From: Vibrio bathopelagicus
GTDB lineage: Bacteria > Pseudomonadota > Gammaproteobacteria > Enterobacterales > Vibrionaceae
Length of the DNA: 64,000 nucleotides
Direction: 5' to 3'
Assembly: GCF_014879975.1 (NCBI RefSeq)
Contig: NZ_CP062501.1
Span: 620,001 to 684,000, forward strand
The notes below the pieces were generated by a model. The model was not told where the DNA came from, ran no database searches, and saw only the letters and a program-made list of their open reading frames with translations. A program made the translations under genes and the position numbers. Below, piece by piece: positions 1 to 8,937 of the stretch. Positions within the stretch are counted from its first letter, which is position 1; the number at the start of each line of letters is the position of its first letter.

Positions 1-665
1 ACCTGATTAGCTAATTGAGCCGCCCAGGCTTTTATCATGTCTTCATTAGTCACGTATCGTGAAAAGTCATAACGACGAATGATTTCGCGTAGTTTGGCAT
101 CGTTCTTGTGTTCTAAACCGTACTCATTGGCACGCGCCATAGAGCCAAGAAGGTCAACGCCAAGGTAGAGATATTCCGGCATGTGCTTGGTGATGTTGTA
201 GCGTCGAACACTGCGTTCATCGTCATCGCCCACATACGAAGCCACGCGCTTTTCTGAGTAGAGTACGATCTGTTCCATGGTTTGAACATCATTAGATAGA
301 CGGCTAAGCTTGCTTGATACACGCGCCATGTCACTCCATACCGCGGCAGAATATTTATCGTCTAATGTTTGTCGATACATACGCAAACCATAGTGACCCT
401 CTTTGAAGGCAGGTAGAGTATAAAGTTGGCTTTCGTAGGTTGTGCGAATCAGATTGGCAGATTGCTTGAAAGATTGTTCTTGAGAGTCGAGAGAATCAGC
501 GGGGGACGGAACATTTGGTACGCTTGTTGCTTGTTTGTTCTCTTGTATGTTAGCCGGCTGTTGTGTGTCAAAGGCCGTTTGCGCATCAGACGTTGCTTGA
601 GCGTGAACCGCAACTGCAACGGAGGCTGATAACAATGTGCACAGAGTTAGCGTTTTTAGCTTCAT
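1..665 (-). CDS. Exported protein of unknown function (possibly DUF3541 family), 3' end outside window
   Basis: The frame runs from ATG at 665 to the window edge, 221 codons without a stop, so the C-terminus is missing. Residues 1-23 look like a Sec signal peptide (MKLKT, then a hydrophobic run ending VHAQA). A low-complexity Gln/Ser/Pro linker follows to about residue 60, then a helical, charged region. The mature part resembles vibrio proteins annotated DUF3541, but I recall that family only loosely and give no function. It is divergent from the diguanylate cyclase at 952 across 286 bp that must hold both promoters. Exported location is inferred from the signal peptide. Confidence 0.6.
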   Translation of the reverse strand, partial: MKLKTLTLCTLLSASVAVAVHAQATSDAQTAFDTQQPANIQENKQATSVPNVPSPADSLDSQEQSFKQSANLIRTTYESQLYTLPAFKEGHYGLRMYRQTLDDKYSAAVWSDMARVSSKLSRLSNDVQTMEQIVLYSEKRVASYVGDDDERSVRRYNITKHMPEYLYLGVDLLGSMARANEYGLEHKNDAKLREIIRRYDFSRYVTNEDMIKAWAAQLANQ

Positions 666-951
666 GTTCGTAAGGTACCAAGCTGATTAATGGTGAGTAT
701 AAAATAACACTGATGAATCCTTTAATGTAAGGTTTGGGTCAATACAATGTAAGCTTTATAAGGTTCATTAAGGTTTTTTGATTTAATAATCAGTGTAGTG
801 AACTCACGGTGAAGTGATGAATCGCTCAATAATGAAATGAGACCCGACGCAAAGTATGGATTTTTAATTGCTTGTCGGCATACTGAACGAATTAGCCAGA
901 AATGAGCCGATTTAAGGCAGTAAACAGAACAAATGTGTTAGAGGTTCGTAA

Positions 952-2307
952 ATGCCAAGTCGTTCTAGCAAGCAGTGGCCTGCCAAATTATTATCTTTGT
1001 TGTTGTTCTTGGTGGTGGTAACCGCCATAGAGGTTTTTCATGCCAAGCAATTAACCTTCCTCAAAAATGAATCATACTCTGAGGCAAAAAAGCAGCTTTC
1101 CATCATTCGATCTCGCATAGAAGCTGCGATCGTATCAGATATGTATATCCTCAATAACTTCTCTACTCTGGTGACCATCAACCCTGATGGCGATCAAAAA
1201 GGGTGGGATCAGATTGCGCAAAATATTATTCGAGATGGTTTCCATATTCGACTGATTGGCTTAGCAGAAAATGACGTTCTTAATTTCGTTTACCCAATGG
1301 AAGGCAATGAGCAGATCCTGGGTATTGATTATCGTGATTACCCAAATCAATGGGAGTCGGTTGAGATCGCTCGTAATATCGGCAATACATTTATCGCAGG
1401 CCCATTCGAGTTGTTTCAAGGTGGCCAAGCCTTGATTACGCGCACACCAATCTTTAGAGATCCTCCCTTCAATCAAGATTATTGGGGGGTGTCGAGTGCA
1501 GTGATTGATCTAAATGCGCTGCTTGAAGACGTGGGTGTTGGCAAGATTGAAAACAAATATGAACTCGCGATTCGTGGCGCGAACAGTTCAGGTAAAGAGG
1601 GGCCTATCTTCCACGGTGAACAACATGTATTTACGAATGCGTTTGCCACTGAACAAGTAAATTTCCCTTATGGTGGGTGGTACCTTGCGTTGTCAGGGAA
1701 TGAACATGTGCTTATGGATGTGCCTTGGTATCGTGTCCATGGCGTAAGGCTAGTGGGTTATACTCTAATGCTTATCCTTGCGAGCGCTTACATCATAACT
1801 TATCGGTTGTATCGCATAGCAGACAGTCGCTCCATGCACGATGAACTGACGATGTTGCCAAATCGCCGCTACTTCATGTATAGCCTTAAGCAAGCGTTCA
1901 AAACTGTACAAAAACAGAAAACAAAGACCTTTGCTGTGGTTAACCTCGACCTCGATGGTTTTAAGGTGGTCAACGATACTTATGGTCATGCTGCGGGTGA
2001 TAAAGTCCTAATTGAGTGTGCTAAGCGAATAAAAAATAAGTTACGTACTTCTGATATTGTGGCGAGAATTGGTGGGGATGAATTCTTGGTTTTACTGCCA
2101 CGCATTATCGATGAGCAGCATGTGGCCTCGATTACTAATAAGCTGCAATGTGCGATCTGTGATACGCCGATTGTCTATGAATCGCATTCTATTGACATCA
2201 GAATCAGTGTCGGTTGGGTCATTTATAACAACAGCTACCATGATGTGGACGGTCTATTAAAAGCCGCGGATGAAAGAATGTACCAACAGAAGCGCCAGAT
2301 TACCTAG
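952..2307 (+). CDS. Membrane diguanylate cyclase with CHASE-type sensor and GGDEF domain
   Basis: Synthesises c-di-GMP from two GTP. Residues 11-28 form a first membrane helix, about 40-260 an extracytoplasmic sensor resembling CHASE domains, about 267-285 a second helix, and about 300-451 the GGDEF domain. The active-site loop GGDEF is at 374-378, with an intact inhibitory RxxD (RTSD, 365-368) five residues upstream, so the enzyme should be active and product-inhibited. There is no EAL domain. The ATG at 952 follows a weak GAGG-like site. The gene stands alone, followed 164 bp later by rhlE. The signal sensed is unknown. Confidence 0.88.
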   Translation: MPSRSSKQWPAKLLSLLLFLVVVTAIEVFHAKQLTFLKNESYSEAKKQLSIIRSRIEAAIVSDMYILNNFSTLVTINPDGDQKGWDQIAQNIIRDGFHIRLIGLAENDVLNFVYPMEGNEQILGIDYRDYPNQWESVEIARNIGNTFIAGPFELFQGGQALITRTPIFRDPPFNQDYWGVSSAVIDLNALLEDVGVGKIENKYELAIRGANSSGKEGPIFHGEQHVFTNAFATEQVNFPYGGWYLALSGNEHVLMDVPWYRVHGVRLVGYTLMLILASAYIITYRLYRIADSRSMHDELTMLPNRRYFMYSLKQAFKTVQKQKTKTFAVVNLDLDGFKVVNDTYGHAAGDKVLIECAKRIKNKLRTSDIVARIGGDEFLVLLPRIIDEQHVASITNKLQCAICDTPIVYESHSIDIRISVGWVIYNNSYHDVDGLLKAADERMYQQKRQIT

Positions 2308-2471
2308 ACAGAATCTTAGTTACGATTAGAATTTAGTTGCTGAATGTGGGGAAAAGCCTCAGAATACCGCGCTTTGCTCCGTATCAATCTAATTGATAAG
2401 CAAAAGCAGTAGCAATGCGTCTTCATGAGGTATTGCTCATACTAAATGTTATTCAACTGAGAAAATAATCT

Positions 2472-4097
2472 ATGAGTTTTACCTCCCTTGGCCTTTCTGA
2501 ACCTATCCTTAAAGCTATTGAAGCGCAAGGTTACGATAAGCCATCACCAATTCAAGAGAAAGCCGTACCTGCTGTCTTAACAGGCAAAGATGTTATGGCC
2601 GCTGCTCAAACCGGTACAGGTAAAACTGCGGGCTTCACACTACCTATTCTTGAAATGTTATCGAAAGGTCCTCGCGTACGTCAGAATCAAGTTCGTGCGC
2701 TAGTGTTAACGCCAACCCGTGAGCTTGCTGCGCAGGTGAATGGTAGCGTAGTTAAGTACGGTATCAATCTACCTCTGACTTCTACGGTTGTATTTGGTGG
2801 TGTGAAAATTAATCCTCAGATGCAAAAACTGCGTAAAGGTAGTGATGTGCTGGTGGCAACACCGGGTCGTCTGCTTGACCTATACAACCAAAATGCAGTG
2901 CGCTTTGATCAACTAGAAATCCTAGTGTTAGATGAAGCCGACCGTATGTTAGACATGGGTTTCATTCGCGACATCCGTAAGATCTTGGCTTTCTTGCCTA
3001 AGAAACGTCAGAACCTACTGTTCTCGGCAACGTTCTCTGATGATATTCGTGGCTTGGCTAAGGGGTTAGTAAACAACCCAGTTGAAATCTCGGTAAGCCC
3101 TGCAAACTCAACGGCACCAACTGTTGAACAAAGCATTTATCCAGTAGATAAAAAGAAAAAAGCACCAATGCTAGCTAAGCTGATCAAAGATAATGATTGG
3201 CGACAAGTGCTCGTGTTCAGCAAAACGAAACATGGTGCCAACAAGCTTTCTCACTTCCTTGACGAGCAAGGTATCTCAGCGGCACCTATTCATGGTAATA
3301 AGAGCCAAGGCGCGCGTACTAAAGCCCTAGAGAACTTCAAAACGGGTAAAGTACGAGTATTAGTGGCGACAGATATCGCAGCTCGTGGTATTGATATTCC
3401 GCAACTGCCTCAAGTAGTGAACTTCGACCTTCCAAACGTATCAGAAGATTACGTTCACCGTATTGGTCGTACTGGCCGTGCTGGTGAAGTGGGTAAAGCA
3501 ATTTCATTGGTTTGTGCTGATGAAGTGGGTGAGCTGTTTGGTATCGAACGTCTTATCCAGCAAGTGCTTGAGCGCCGTGAACTTGAAGGTTTTGCACCTG
3601 TAAACAAGTTGCCTGAATCTCGTTTGGATTCGCGCCCGATTAAGCCTAAGAAGCCGAAAAAGACACGTGAACACTCTGATGGTCAACGTTCTGGTGAGAA
3701 TGCTCGCGGGCACAAACCAGCAGGTAAGAACAAGCGCCATGTTTCTGGTTCAGGTTCTGCTCCTAAGCGTAAGCCAAATGCGAACAAGCCTAACTCAGGT
3801 AACAAAGGCTCTGACAGCAACTCTGCAGTTGCTGGTGATGATAAGTCTGTAAGAAACAATGGCAGCAACTACAAGCGTGGTAATGCTGCCGGGGGTGCTG
3901 AGAAGAACACCAATTCAGGCGCTCAAAACGGTGCTGGTAAGCCGAAGAAATCAGGTTACGGTGGTAGTTATGGCCGCCCTGGCCGTTCATCAAACCAATC
4001 AACGTCTAACAAGCCTTCTGGCAACAAACCTTCGACGAACAAACCGTCAGGTAGTAAGCCATCTAGAAATCGTTCTAAGCCTGCTGCTCAAAAGTAA
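2472..4097 (+). CDS. rhlE: DEAD-box ATP-dependent RNA helicase RhlE
   Basis: Cytoplasmic RNA helicase of the RhlE branch, usually linked to ribosome assembly and RNA turnover. Visible motifs are the Q-motif region PSPIQ (25-29), motif I AQTGTGKT (45-52), PTREL (81-85), DEAD (154-157), SAT (185-187), ARGIDIP, and [10 protein letters not shown]. The helicase core ends near residue 380. The remaining ~160 residues are a basic, low-complexity tail rich in Lys, Asn, Ser, Gly and Pro, with repeated [10 protein letters not shown] units, typical of RNA-binding tails in this group. The start ATG is immediately followed by the canonical [13 protein letters not shown]. It is monocistronic, with a terminator at 4215-4251. 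Confidence 0.93.
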   Translation: MSFTSLGLSEPILKAIEAQGYDKPSPIQEKAVPAVLTGKDVMAAAQTGTGKTAGFTLPILEMLSKGPRVRQNQVRALVLTPTRELAAQVNGSVVKYGINLPLTSTVVFGGVKINPQMQKLRKGSDVLVATPGRLLDLYNQNAVRFDQLEILVLDEADRMLDMGFIRDIRKILAFLPKKRQNLLFSATFSDDIRGLAKGLVNNPVEISVSPANSTAPTVEQSIYPVDKKKKAPMLAKLIKDNDWRQVLVFSKTKHGANKLSHFLDEQGISAAPIHGNKSQGARTKALENFKTGKVRVLVATDIAARGIDIPQLPQVVNFDLPNVSEDYVHRIGRTGRAGEVGKAISLVCADEVGELFGIERLIQQVLERRELEGFAPVNKLPESRLDSRPIKPKKPKKTREHSDGQRSGENARGHKPAGKNKRHVSGSGSAPKRKPNANKPNSGNKGSDSNSAVAGDDKSVRNNGSNYKRGNAAGGAEKNTNSGAQNGAGKPKKSGYGGSYGRPGRSSNQSTSNKPSGNKPSTNKPSGSKPSRNRSKPAAQK

Positions 4098-4126
4098 AGA
4101 CGAGTTCAGTTGAAGTTGATTACCGC

Positions 4127-4155
4127 GAAGGTCGCTTTTTGAGAAAGCCACCTTC
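4127..4155 (+). other. Hairpin in the rhlE 3' untranslated region
   Basis: Arms GAAGGTCGCTTT (4127-4138) and AAAGCCACCTTC (4144-4155) pair over 11 of 12 positions with one C-C mismatch and a 5-nt loop. No T-run follows, so this is more likely an mRNA-stabilising or processing hairpin than a terminator. Confidence 0.4.
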
Positions 4156-4214
4156 TGCAATGAGCAGTTAGAAACTAGCAGCTTTACGTTAGAAGCTTTG
4201 AATCGAACCCGATG

Positions 4215-4251
4215 AAACGCGAATGTTGATACTCAATGTTCGCGTTTTTTT
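4215..4251 (+). terminator. Rho-independent terminator after rhlE
   Basis: A 9-bp stem AAACGCGAA/TTCGCGTTT with a 15-nt loop (which can itself form a small TTGA/TCAA stem) runs directly into a T-tract. Confidence 0.8.
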
Positions 4252-4390
4252 ATGTGTGTCATATAAGGATTTTATGGGTTGTTAGGTTGGAAATAGGCTG
4301 AGTAAATGGGAGATGGCAGGCTCTGAGAGGATTAATCGAACGTTAATCATTATTTAATAACAACATAATCACTAGCGTTTTTGTTTTATT

Positions 4391-4403
4391 TTGCAATTTG
4401 CAA
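4391..4403 (+). promoter_or_regulatory. LuxO binding site upstream of qrr copy A
   Basis: TTGCAATTTGCAA is a perfect match to the LuxO motif TTGCA-N3-TGCAA described for qrr promoters. A second half site TTGCA begins at 4411. The site is about 75 bp upstream of the sigma-54 elements, a normal enhancer distance for an NtrC-type activator. Confidence 0.85.
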
Positions 4404-4477
4404 TTCCACTTTGCAAAATAAACAGCAATTCGTGTCTAATACGTGTTCAGATGCGTAGTAAATACGTAGGTGAGAAG

Positions 4478-4494
4478 TTGGCACGTATGCTGCA
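4478..4494 (+). promoter_or_regulatory. Sigma-54 promoter of qrr copy A
   Basis: TTGGCAC (4478-4484) and CTGCA (4490-4494) place the invariant GG and GC doublets 12 bp apart (4480 and 4492), the exact -24/-12 spacing. The predicted start is about 4505, where the RNA begins TGACCC as known Qrr RNAs do. Confidence 0.9.
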
Positions 4495-4504
4495 TTAGTA
4501 ATGG

Positions 4505-4612
4505 TGACCCTTCTTAAGCCGAGGGTCACCTAGCCAACTGACGTTGTTAGTGAACCCATATTGTTCACACAAAATATATGACCAATCGCCTTTATTGTGA
4601 TTGGTTTTTTTT
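4505..4612 (+). ncRNA. qrr: Quorum regulatory small RNA Qrr (copy A)
   Basis: This is a Hfq-dependent sRNA that, at low cell density, represses the LuxR/HapR master regulator and controls aphA and luxO by base pairing. The first hairpin pairs TGACCC with GGGTCA. It is followed by the hallmark Qrr core TAGCCAACTGACGTTGTTAG and a spaced region. The terminator is ACCAATC...GATTGGT (4581-4604) plus nine T. The first 52 nt are identical to copy B at 12137-12245. LuxO and sigma-54 sites lie upstream. It sits between rhlE and the DUF3612 regulator. I cannot assign a Qrr number. Confidence 0.93.
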
Positions 4613-4728
4613 TGCCTGAATTTTGAGTTCTATTGGTTATTTTTACCAAGCTCATGAATCGAACATAGCAAACGAATTCACTATGTTCTTATTTGAGAGC
4701 GTGTTGTTGCTTTGCTGCATTAGACTCG

Positions 4729-6246
4729 CTAATCCCCACCACACTTTGAATAGCAGCTTGGTTGGCGTGGGCATTCTCCACCTCTGGAGCAGATAAGCCT
4801 CGCCTCTGTTTCGATCCCACGTTCAATCCAATTTATATTTAGAATCTTGGCTACTGTCGTGAGATCTTTCTTGATGTTACGCGGTATTGCTACCGAGCCA
4901 CCATTGCTGACGCATGACGCCTTAAGCTGCTCTGCGATGTCTCTCGAATTACCACCTTGAGCATCAATCGCCGGGTTTAAGTCTATACCAGCACACAACA
5001 CACGATTGTTACCCGCAGGATCCGTCATATTGATGGATTCACAGCAGTAGATTCTTGGCTCATCTCCCACATTTAAAATGGAGATCTGAGCTGAGCTACC
5101 CGCTCGAGGCTCTGATAATCGACGGAACACAGCCCAATGTTGACATGGGTCGGCGACCGTTCTCATATTCCCCCAAGGCAGTGGAATCCCGTTCCCGCGG
5201 TATACCGCCTTGAGTTTCCCCGGCCCATAAGCATCAAAGTAGTGCCAGTGAGGGTAGGGCGATACTACCGTCATTCGGCGCATCGCAACAGAGGGGGAAA
5301 CCCCCGCTCTTTTATGAACGTCGATTTCATAACCAGTACGATCAAGCAGCTGTCTAAATGGAACTTTAGGACACAGTAATGCGCCAGCAAAGAAGCTGGA
5401 TTCGAAGTCTCGCCATGCCTGAAGAATGTCTTGAGAGTTCAGCTGAGAAGAGCCCGATATTTGGTTATCGTCCCATGTATTGTTGTTACCGACCGACAAC
5501 ACACTCTTAAGCCCTTCCTTGCTGTGCAAAATGCAATGGCCAATATAAACCGATAAATCGTATTTCAGTCGAGTTGGGTACTCTTTGAGAATTTCGTTCA
5601 AGAAAATTGTACCCGGTGGTTCGAAGAACGAAGTCACCAATTGCTTGGCATTGATTCCTAGTTCATCTACCACGTCTTGGGGCGTGCGTGTTACCCAGCG
5701 AATTTGAATGCCTAAGTTTCTCGCGATGTCGATAAGGTCTTCGACGCCAAGGTTGAGGCGTTTCAAGCCAACTTCTTCTGCTGCTCGCTCTAGATCAGGG
5801 AAGTGGTTTTGATTGCTCTCTTGGTGAGCTCGAATCAAGAGGTGGGCGAACTGACGGCCAGAAATACCGGTTTGCGACAACATCTCTGGTATCGCAATTT
5901 GCAGGATGTCGTTGGAGAAGAGAAAGCTAGGCTCAAGCGCCATGCCACTTATCCCACCACGATTCCCTTTGTCAGGAGCGATGGCTTGTTGTTCTGATTC
6001 ATCGTCGAGGAACCATGTGGGGTTCTTCTGAAAGACCTGCGCAATGACTTCCAGCATATCGATGCTTGGAACCCGCTTTCCACGTTCAATCATTGAAAGG
6101 TAAGAAACGGAAGGTGCGTACTCTGGGTTGATTCTAATACAACGCGCAGACAGATCTTCCATGGTTAAATGGTTACGCTTCCTTAGGTTACGGATCTTAG
6201 TACCTAGGAAATGTGACTGACGAACTAAACTTTTTGACAAGGCCAT
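4729..6246 (-). CDS. XRE-family transcriptional regulator with DUF3612-type effector region
   Basis: The N-terminal ~70 residues are an XRE helix-turn-helix (KIRNLRKRNHLTMEDLS, then SYLSMIERGKRVPS). A long central/C-terminal region resembles the short-chain fatty-acyl regulators (PrpR/RamB-like, with DUF3612 in vibrios), and the tail is Cys-rich (CSRGGECPRQPSCYSKCGG) and may hold a metal. The family usually controls short-chain fatty acid or C2 carbon use, but the target here is unknown. A GTG at 6261 is possible. I choose ATG at 6246 because MALSKSL fits the family start. It is divergent from the 6432 gene, with operator-like repeats between. Confidence 0.75.
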   Translation of the reverse strand: MALSKSLVRQSHFLGTKIRNLRKRNHLTMEDLSARCIRINPEYAPSVSYLSMIERGKRVPSIDMLEVIAQVFQKNPTWFLDDESEQQAIAPDKGNRGGISGMALEPSFLFSNDILQIAIPEMLSQTGISGRQFAHLLIRAHQESNQNHFPDLERAAEEVGLKRLNLGVEDLIDIARNLGIQIRWVTRTPQDVVDELGINAKQLVTSFFEPPGTIFLNEILKEYPTRLKYDLSVYIGHCILHSKEGLKSVLSVGNNNTWDDNQISGSSQLNSQDILQAWRDFESSFFAGALLCPKVPFRQLLDRTGYEIDVHKRAGVSPSVAMRRMTVVSPYPHWHYFDAYGPGKLKAVYRGNGIPLPWGNMRTVADPCQHWAVFRRLSEPRAGSSAQISILNVGDEPRIYCCESINMTDPAGNNRVLCAGIDLNPAIDAQGGNSRDIAEQLKASCVSNGGSVAIPRNIKKDLTTVAKILNINWIERGIETEARLICSRGGECPRQPSCYSKCGGD

Positions 6247-6248
6247 AT

Positions 6249-6328
6249 TTGTAAAATTCACATTGTAAAATTTTTGTTGTGAAATTGTATGTAAAAAAGC
6301 GCTAATCTACAAACTAAGCAATTCACAA
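6249..6328. promoter_or_regulatory. Divergent promoter region with repeated TTGTRAAATT elements
   Basis: TTGTAAAATTCACA begins at 6249 and ATTGTAAAATTT at 6262. TTGTGAAATTGT is at 6277-6288, with a near-inverse CAATTCACAA at 6319-6328. The repeated half site between a regulator and its divergent neighbour suggests an operator for the DUF3612 regulator. The binding itself is inferred. Confidence 0.4.
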
Positions 6329-6431
6329 AATGACAAATAAATTAAACGTTAGTTTGGAATAATTGCTCTAGGACACATTTTTGCTTTAAAAATCGGTGAA
6401 TGTTCACCGGGTTAGTCAAGAGGGAAAGACT

Positions 6432-7034
6432 ATGAATATGCTTACATTCGATAAAACAGAAATCCAAAAACAAACAAAACCATTTATCGCTGAAGCTGTC
6501 TTTGCCGTGGAGACTATCAGTGCCAAACAGCAAACTGAGAAGCAAATCAAAGCGAAGCAACTGCTAGACCGATTGTTCCCACTAGAGAACGGCTCACATC
6601 AAGATGTAACGAGCTACGTAGTTGATTACCGCCATATCATGGCTTACTTCAAAGATGGCCAACACAGCGGCCTAAAGCATCCTAAGCAGTTTGTGGCTTA
6701 TATGGGGGAGAAGTGTGACCCAGACTCAATCTTGTTCCGAGATAGCAGTGGAAGCCACTTAGAAGTGATGTTTGGTTGTCACAAAGGGACGGGTTGCATT
6801 GAATTGGTCGATATCGATGATATTCAGTTAGAGTCGTGCACTACTTTTGGCCAGTCACCAATGGAAGCGGTACAAACGAATACTGAGCGTGAAGGAATCA
6901 CTACAGCAATACGTCACTGGATCAGCCTAGTTCAAGGTGATGAGAAGGGTAAACCAAAAGCATGCAGCGAAGACAAAGAGTTCAGAGCTAAGAGTGGTGA
7001 GGATTACTGTCTTAACTACTGTTACGCCCTTTAG
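6432..7034 (+). CDS. Conserved protein of unknown function, divergent from DUF3612 regulator
   Basis: A 200-residue soluble protein with no signal peptide or membrane segment. The ATG at 6432 has a good AGAGGGAAAG site; an ATG at 6396 in the same frame lacks one. The central part has a compact mixed alpha/beta look with FGCHKGTGCIEL near residue 117. The C-terminus is Cys-rich (SGEDYCLNYCYAL). I do not recognise the fold. Shared promoter space with a fatty-acyl-type regulator suggests it is that regulator's target. It ends at a strong terminator. Confidence 0.6.
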   Translation: MNMLTFDKTEIQKQTKPFIAEAVFAVETISAKQQTEKQIKAKQLLDRLFPLENGSHQDVTSYVVDYRHIMAYFKDGQHSGLKHPKQFVAYMGEKCDPDSILFRDSSGSHLEVMFGCHKGTGCIELVDIDDIQLESCTTFGQSPMEAVQTNTEREGITTAIRHWISLVQGDEKGKPKACSEDKEFRAKSGEDYCLNYCYAL

Positions 7035-7135
7035 TTCTGCAGCTACCCCTTTGGTATTTATGAAAGATGCAGAGTCATGGGGTAGACACTCTGATTTTAT
7101 TTAGCATTAAACACTGACGACTGCCCATAAACGAC

Positions 7136-7179
7136 AAAGCCCCAATGATTAACCTATTGGTTATTGATTGGGGCTTTTT
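7136..7179. terminator. Bidirectional terminator between convergent genes
   Basis: AAAGCCCCAAT (7136-7146) pairs with ATTGGGGCTTT, with runs of T on the plus side and of A upstream, so it can serve the gene ending at 7034 and the one ending at 7268. Confidence 0.75.
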
Positions 7180-7267
7180 GCTTTTCGATGGTAACTGCGA
7201 GTCTATTTTAGAGCTTAGAGCTTAGAAAGCAGGCCGCTTAACGGTAACCTGTTTAGATAATTACAGA

Positions 7268-8284
7268 CTACAGCGGCATTACTCTATTTCGGCCTAGAGA
7301 TTTCGCCTCGTAGAGTAGCTTATCAGCACGCTCGATCAGTGATTCTGCTGTTTCACCAGGTTCAAGCTCTGCAACGCCAAATGATGCGGTGATGCTACCG
7401 ACCTGTTGTCCACTGCGACGATCTTTGATCGACAGTTTTTCCAGAGAGCGTCTATTGGTATCAGCAAGTTGACGTGCGATGCGTAATGACTTGTTTGGAA
7501 CGATGAGCGCGAACTCTTCACCACCGAATCGGTAAGCAGAAATACCTTCGCGACACATTTGTTTTAACTTACGCGCAATGCCTTTAAGAACCATATCGCC
7601 AAATAAGTGGCCATAGGTGTCGTTGAAGTTTTTAAAATGGTCGATATCGAGAAGGATCAGACATAACGACTGTTTGGCTTCGCACAATGTTTCCAAATCG
7701 CGGTCCAGAGAGCGTCGATTGTAAAGTGTGGTTGTGCTATCAAATAGTGCGTCTTTCTGCACTTCGACAAGCTGTGTTTTAAGCTTGCTGATTTCTGACG
7801 TTGCAGAGTTCAGTTGAGAGCTTAAGAATTGAGTCGAATGTCGAATATTGCGAGATTCTGAAACCAGCTGACGAACCAACGACATCACTTCATCGATAGA
7901 CAAACTTTCATTGTCGACTCGAGACAAGTCTTCGAAGCTCTTATCGATCATCTCAGAGAAAGCTGAAGTGTCGGTGAGAGTATCGTTCATCGAGTTAGAA
8001 ACCTCAGAAACTAACAGTTCTAGGTTTGCTCGTAAGTCATTGATATTGGTTTCGGATTTGCTTGCAACGTAGTTGTTGTAGAGCTGTTCACCTACCGCAG
8101 GAGGGCAGATACCGTAGTGTTCTAACACACCATCCATATCTTTAGTGAGCTGCGGAATAGCGTTGTCGACATAGGTGTACCAAAGTGCGTAATTTGCAGG
8201 TGTTGTCGACACTCTATTCTTCATCATAAGAGGCACCGCTTTTTTCAAATTAGCGGTGGATTTCTGAAATTCATCTTTGTTCAT
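7268..8284 (-). CDS. Soluble diguanylate cyclase (GGEEF)
   Basis: 338 residues from ATG at 8284 (MNKDEFQKS). A GTG at 8320 would add 12 residues but is less typical of the family. There are no membrane segments. Residues ~1-160 form a helical N-terminal region ending in a coiled coil (~140-180), followed by a GGDEF domain with signature GGEEF at 254-258, expected to make c-di-GMP. The position five residues before the signature reads REGI, so the RxxD inhibitory site is absent, unlike the enzyme at 952. The coiled coil may drive the dimerisation needed for catalysis. It is a single gene. Confidence 0.87.
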   Translation of the reverse strand: MNKDEFQKSTANLKKAVPLMMKNRVSTTPANYALWYTYVDNAIPQLTKDMDGVLEHYGICPPAVGEQLYNNYVASKSETNINDLRANLELLVSEVSNSMNDTLTDTSAFSEMIDKSFEDLSRVDNESLSIDEVMSLVRQLVSESRNIRHSTQFLSSQLNSATSEISKLKTQLVEVQKDALFDSTTTLYNRRSLDRDLETLCEAKQSLCLILLDIDHFKNFNDTYGHLFGDMVLKGIARKLKQMCREGISAYRFGGEEFALIVPNKSLRIARQLADTNRRSLEKLSIKDRRSGQQVGSITASFGVAELEPGETAESLIERADKLLYEAKSLGRNRVMPL

Positions 8285-8669
8285 TATTTTTACTACAGAT
8301 ACCAAACCAACTAAAGCCACTTGCGAACAAGGTTAGCGGATTTTGCATGTATTTGCTTTAAAAATTATATAATTAATGGATAAGGGTTGGATAAATCAAT
8401 CATTTTTATTATGGACATCGATTGCATATTTATATCGAACATTAAATAGAGTGTTCTTTGACCAAAAGGAGAAGGCCAGACTTGGCGTTTCATTAAGTCG
8501 ATTGGTTTGGGTTCAGTGAAAAGTTGGCAACTGCCAAGAAGAATCGCTATGTTTTTGATAGATTGATTGGCTGTCTTCTCGGTGCTTTAAGAGTCAGTAG
8601 AAGATGAGCTTTGATAGGTAAGTTGAGAGAGTAGGAGGAAAAGGATAGCTGGAAGTTTTGTTTCAGGCA
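8285..8669. other. Intergenic region, no gene recognised
   Basis: 385 bp between the GGEEF gene start and the cold-shock gene terminator. It is AT-rich near 8340-8460, consistent with the minus-strand promoter. A small palindrome TTGGCAACTGCCAA lies at about 8524-8537. I see no coding sequence or RNA signature. Confidence 0.4.
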
Positions 8670-8700
8670 TAAAAAAGCGCCGATAAAAATCAGCGCTTTA
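8670..8700 (-). terminator. Terminator of cold-shock gene
   Basis: On the minus strand AAAGCGC and GCGCTTT flank a 12-nt loop, followed by further T residues. Confidence 0.75.
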
Positions 8701-8724
8701 AAATTCTTTTTAGCTAAAAGCTAA

Positions 8725-8937
8725 TTATTGAGCAACAACGTTTGCTGCTTGTAGGCCTTTTTGACCGTTTTCAACTTCGAAAGAAACCTTTTGGCCTTCT
8801 TTCAGAGTTTTGAAACCTTCTGAAGCGATTGCACGGAAGTGAACGAATACGTCAGCACCGCCGTTGTCTTGAGAAATGAAACCGAAACCTTTCTCTTCGT
8901 TAAACCATTTTACAGTGCCAGTATTTGTGTTAGACAT
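8725..8937 (-). CDS. CspA-family cold-shock protein
   Basis: A 70-residue single cold-shock domain that binds single-stranded RNA/DNA and melts RNA structure. RNP1-like KGFGFIS and RNP2-like VFVHF are both present. ATG at 8937 follows AAGGGA at a normal distance; the in-frame ATG at 8955 lacks one. The predicted 5' leader upstream is long (up to ~250 nt), as in cold-inducible csp genes, which suggests post-transcriptional thermoregulation. That is inferred from family behaviour. Confidence 0.93.
   Translation of the reverse strand: MSNTNTGTVKWFNEEKGFGFISQDNGGADVFVHFRAIASEGFKTLKEGQKVSFEVENGQKGLQAANVVAQ

Noticed and set aside
3504..4113. Several long frames opposite or shifted over the rhlE tail
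   Set aside because: They follow from the low-complexity Lys/Asn/Ser codons of the helicase tail and have no ribosome site or family resemblance.
8524..8537. TTGGCAACTGCCAA as a sigma-54 element
   Set aside because: It has GG but no GC doublet at the -12 spacing, and no suitable gene follows.
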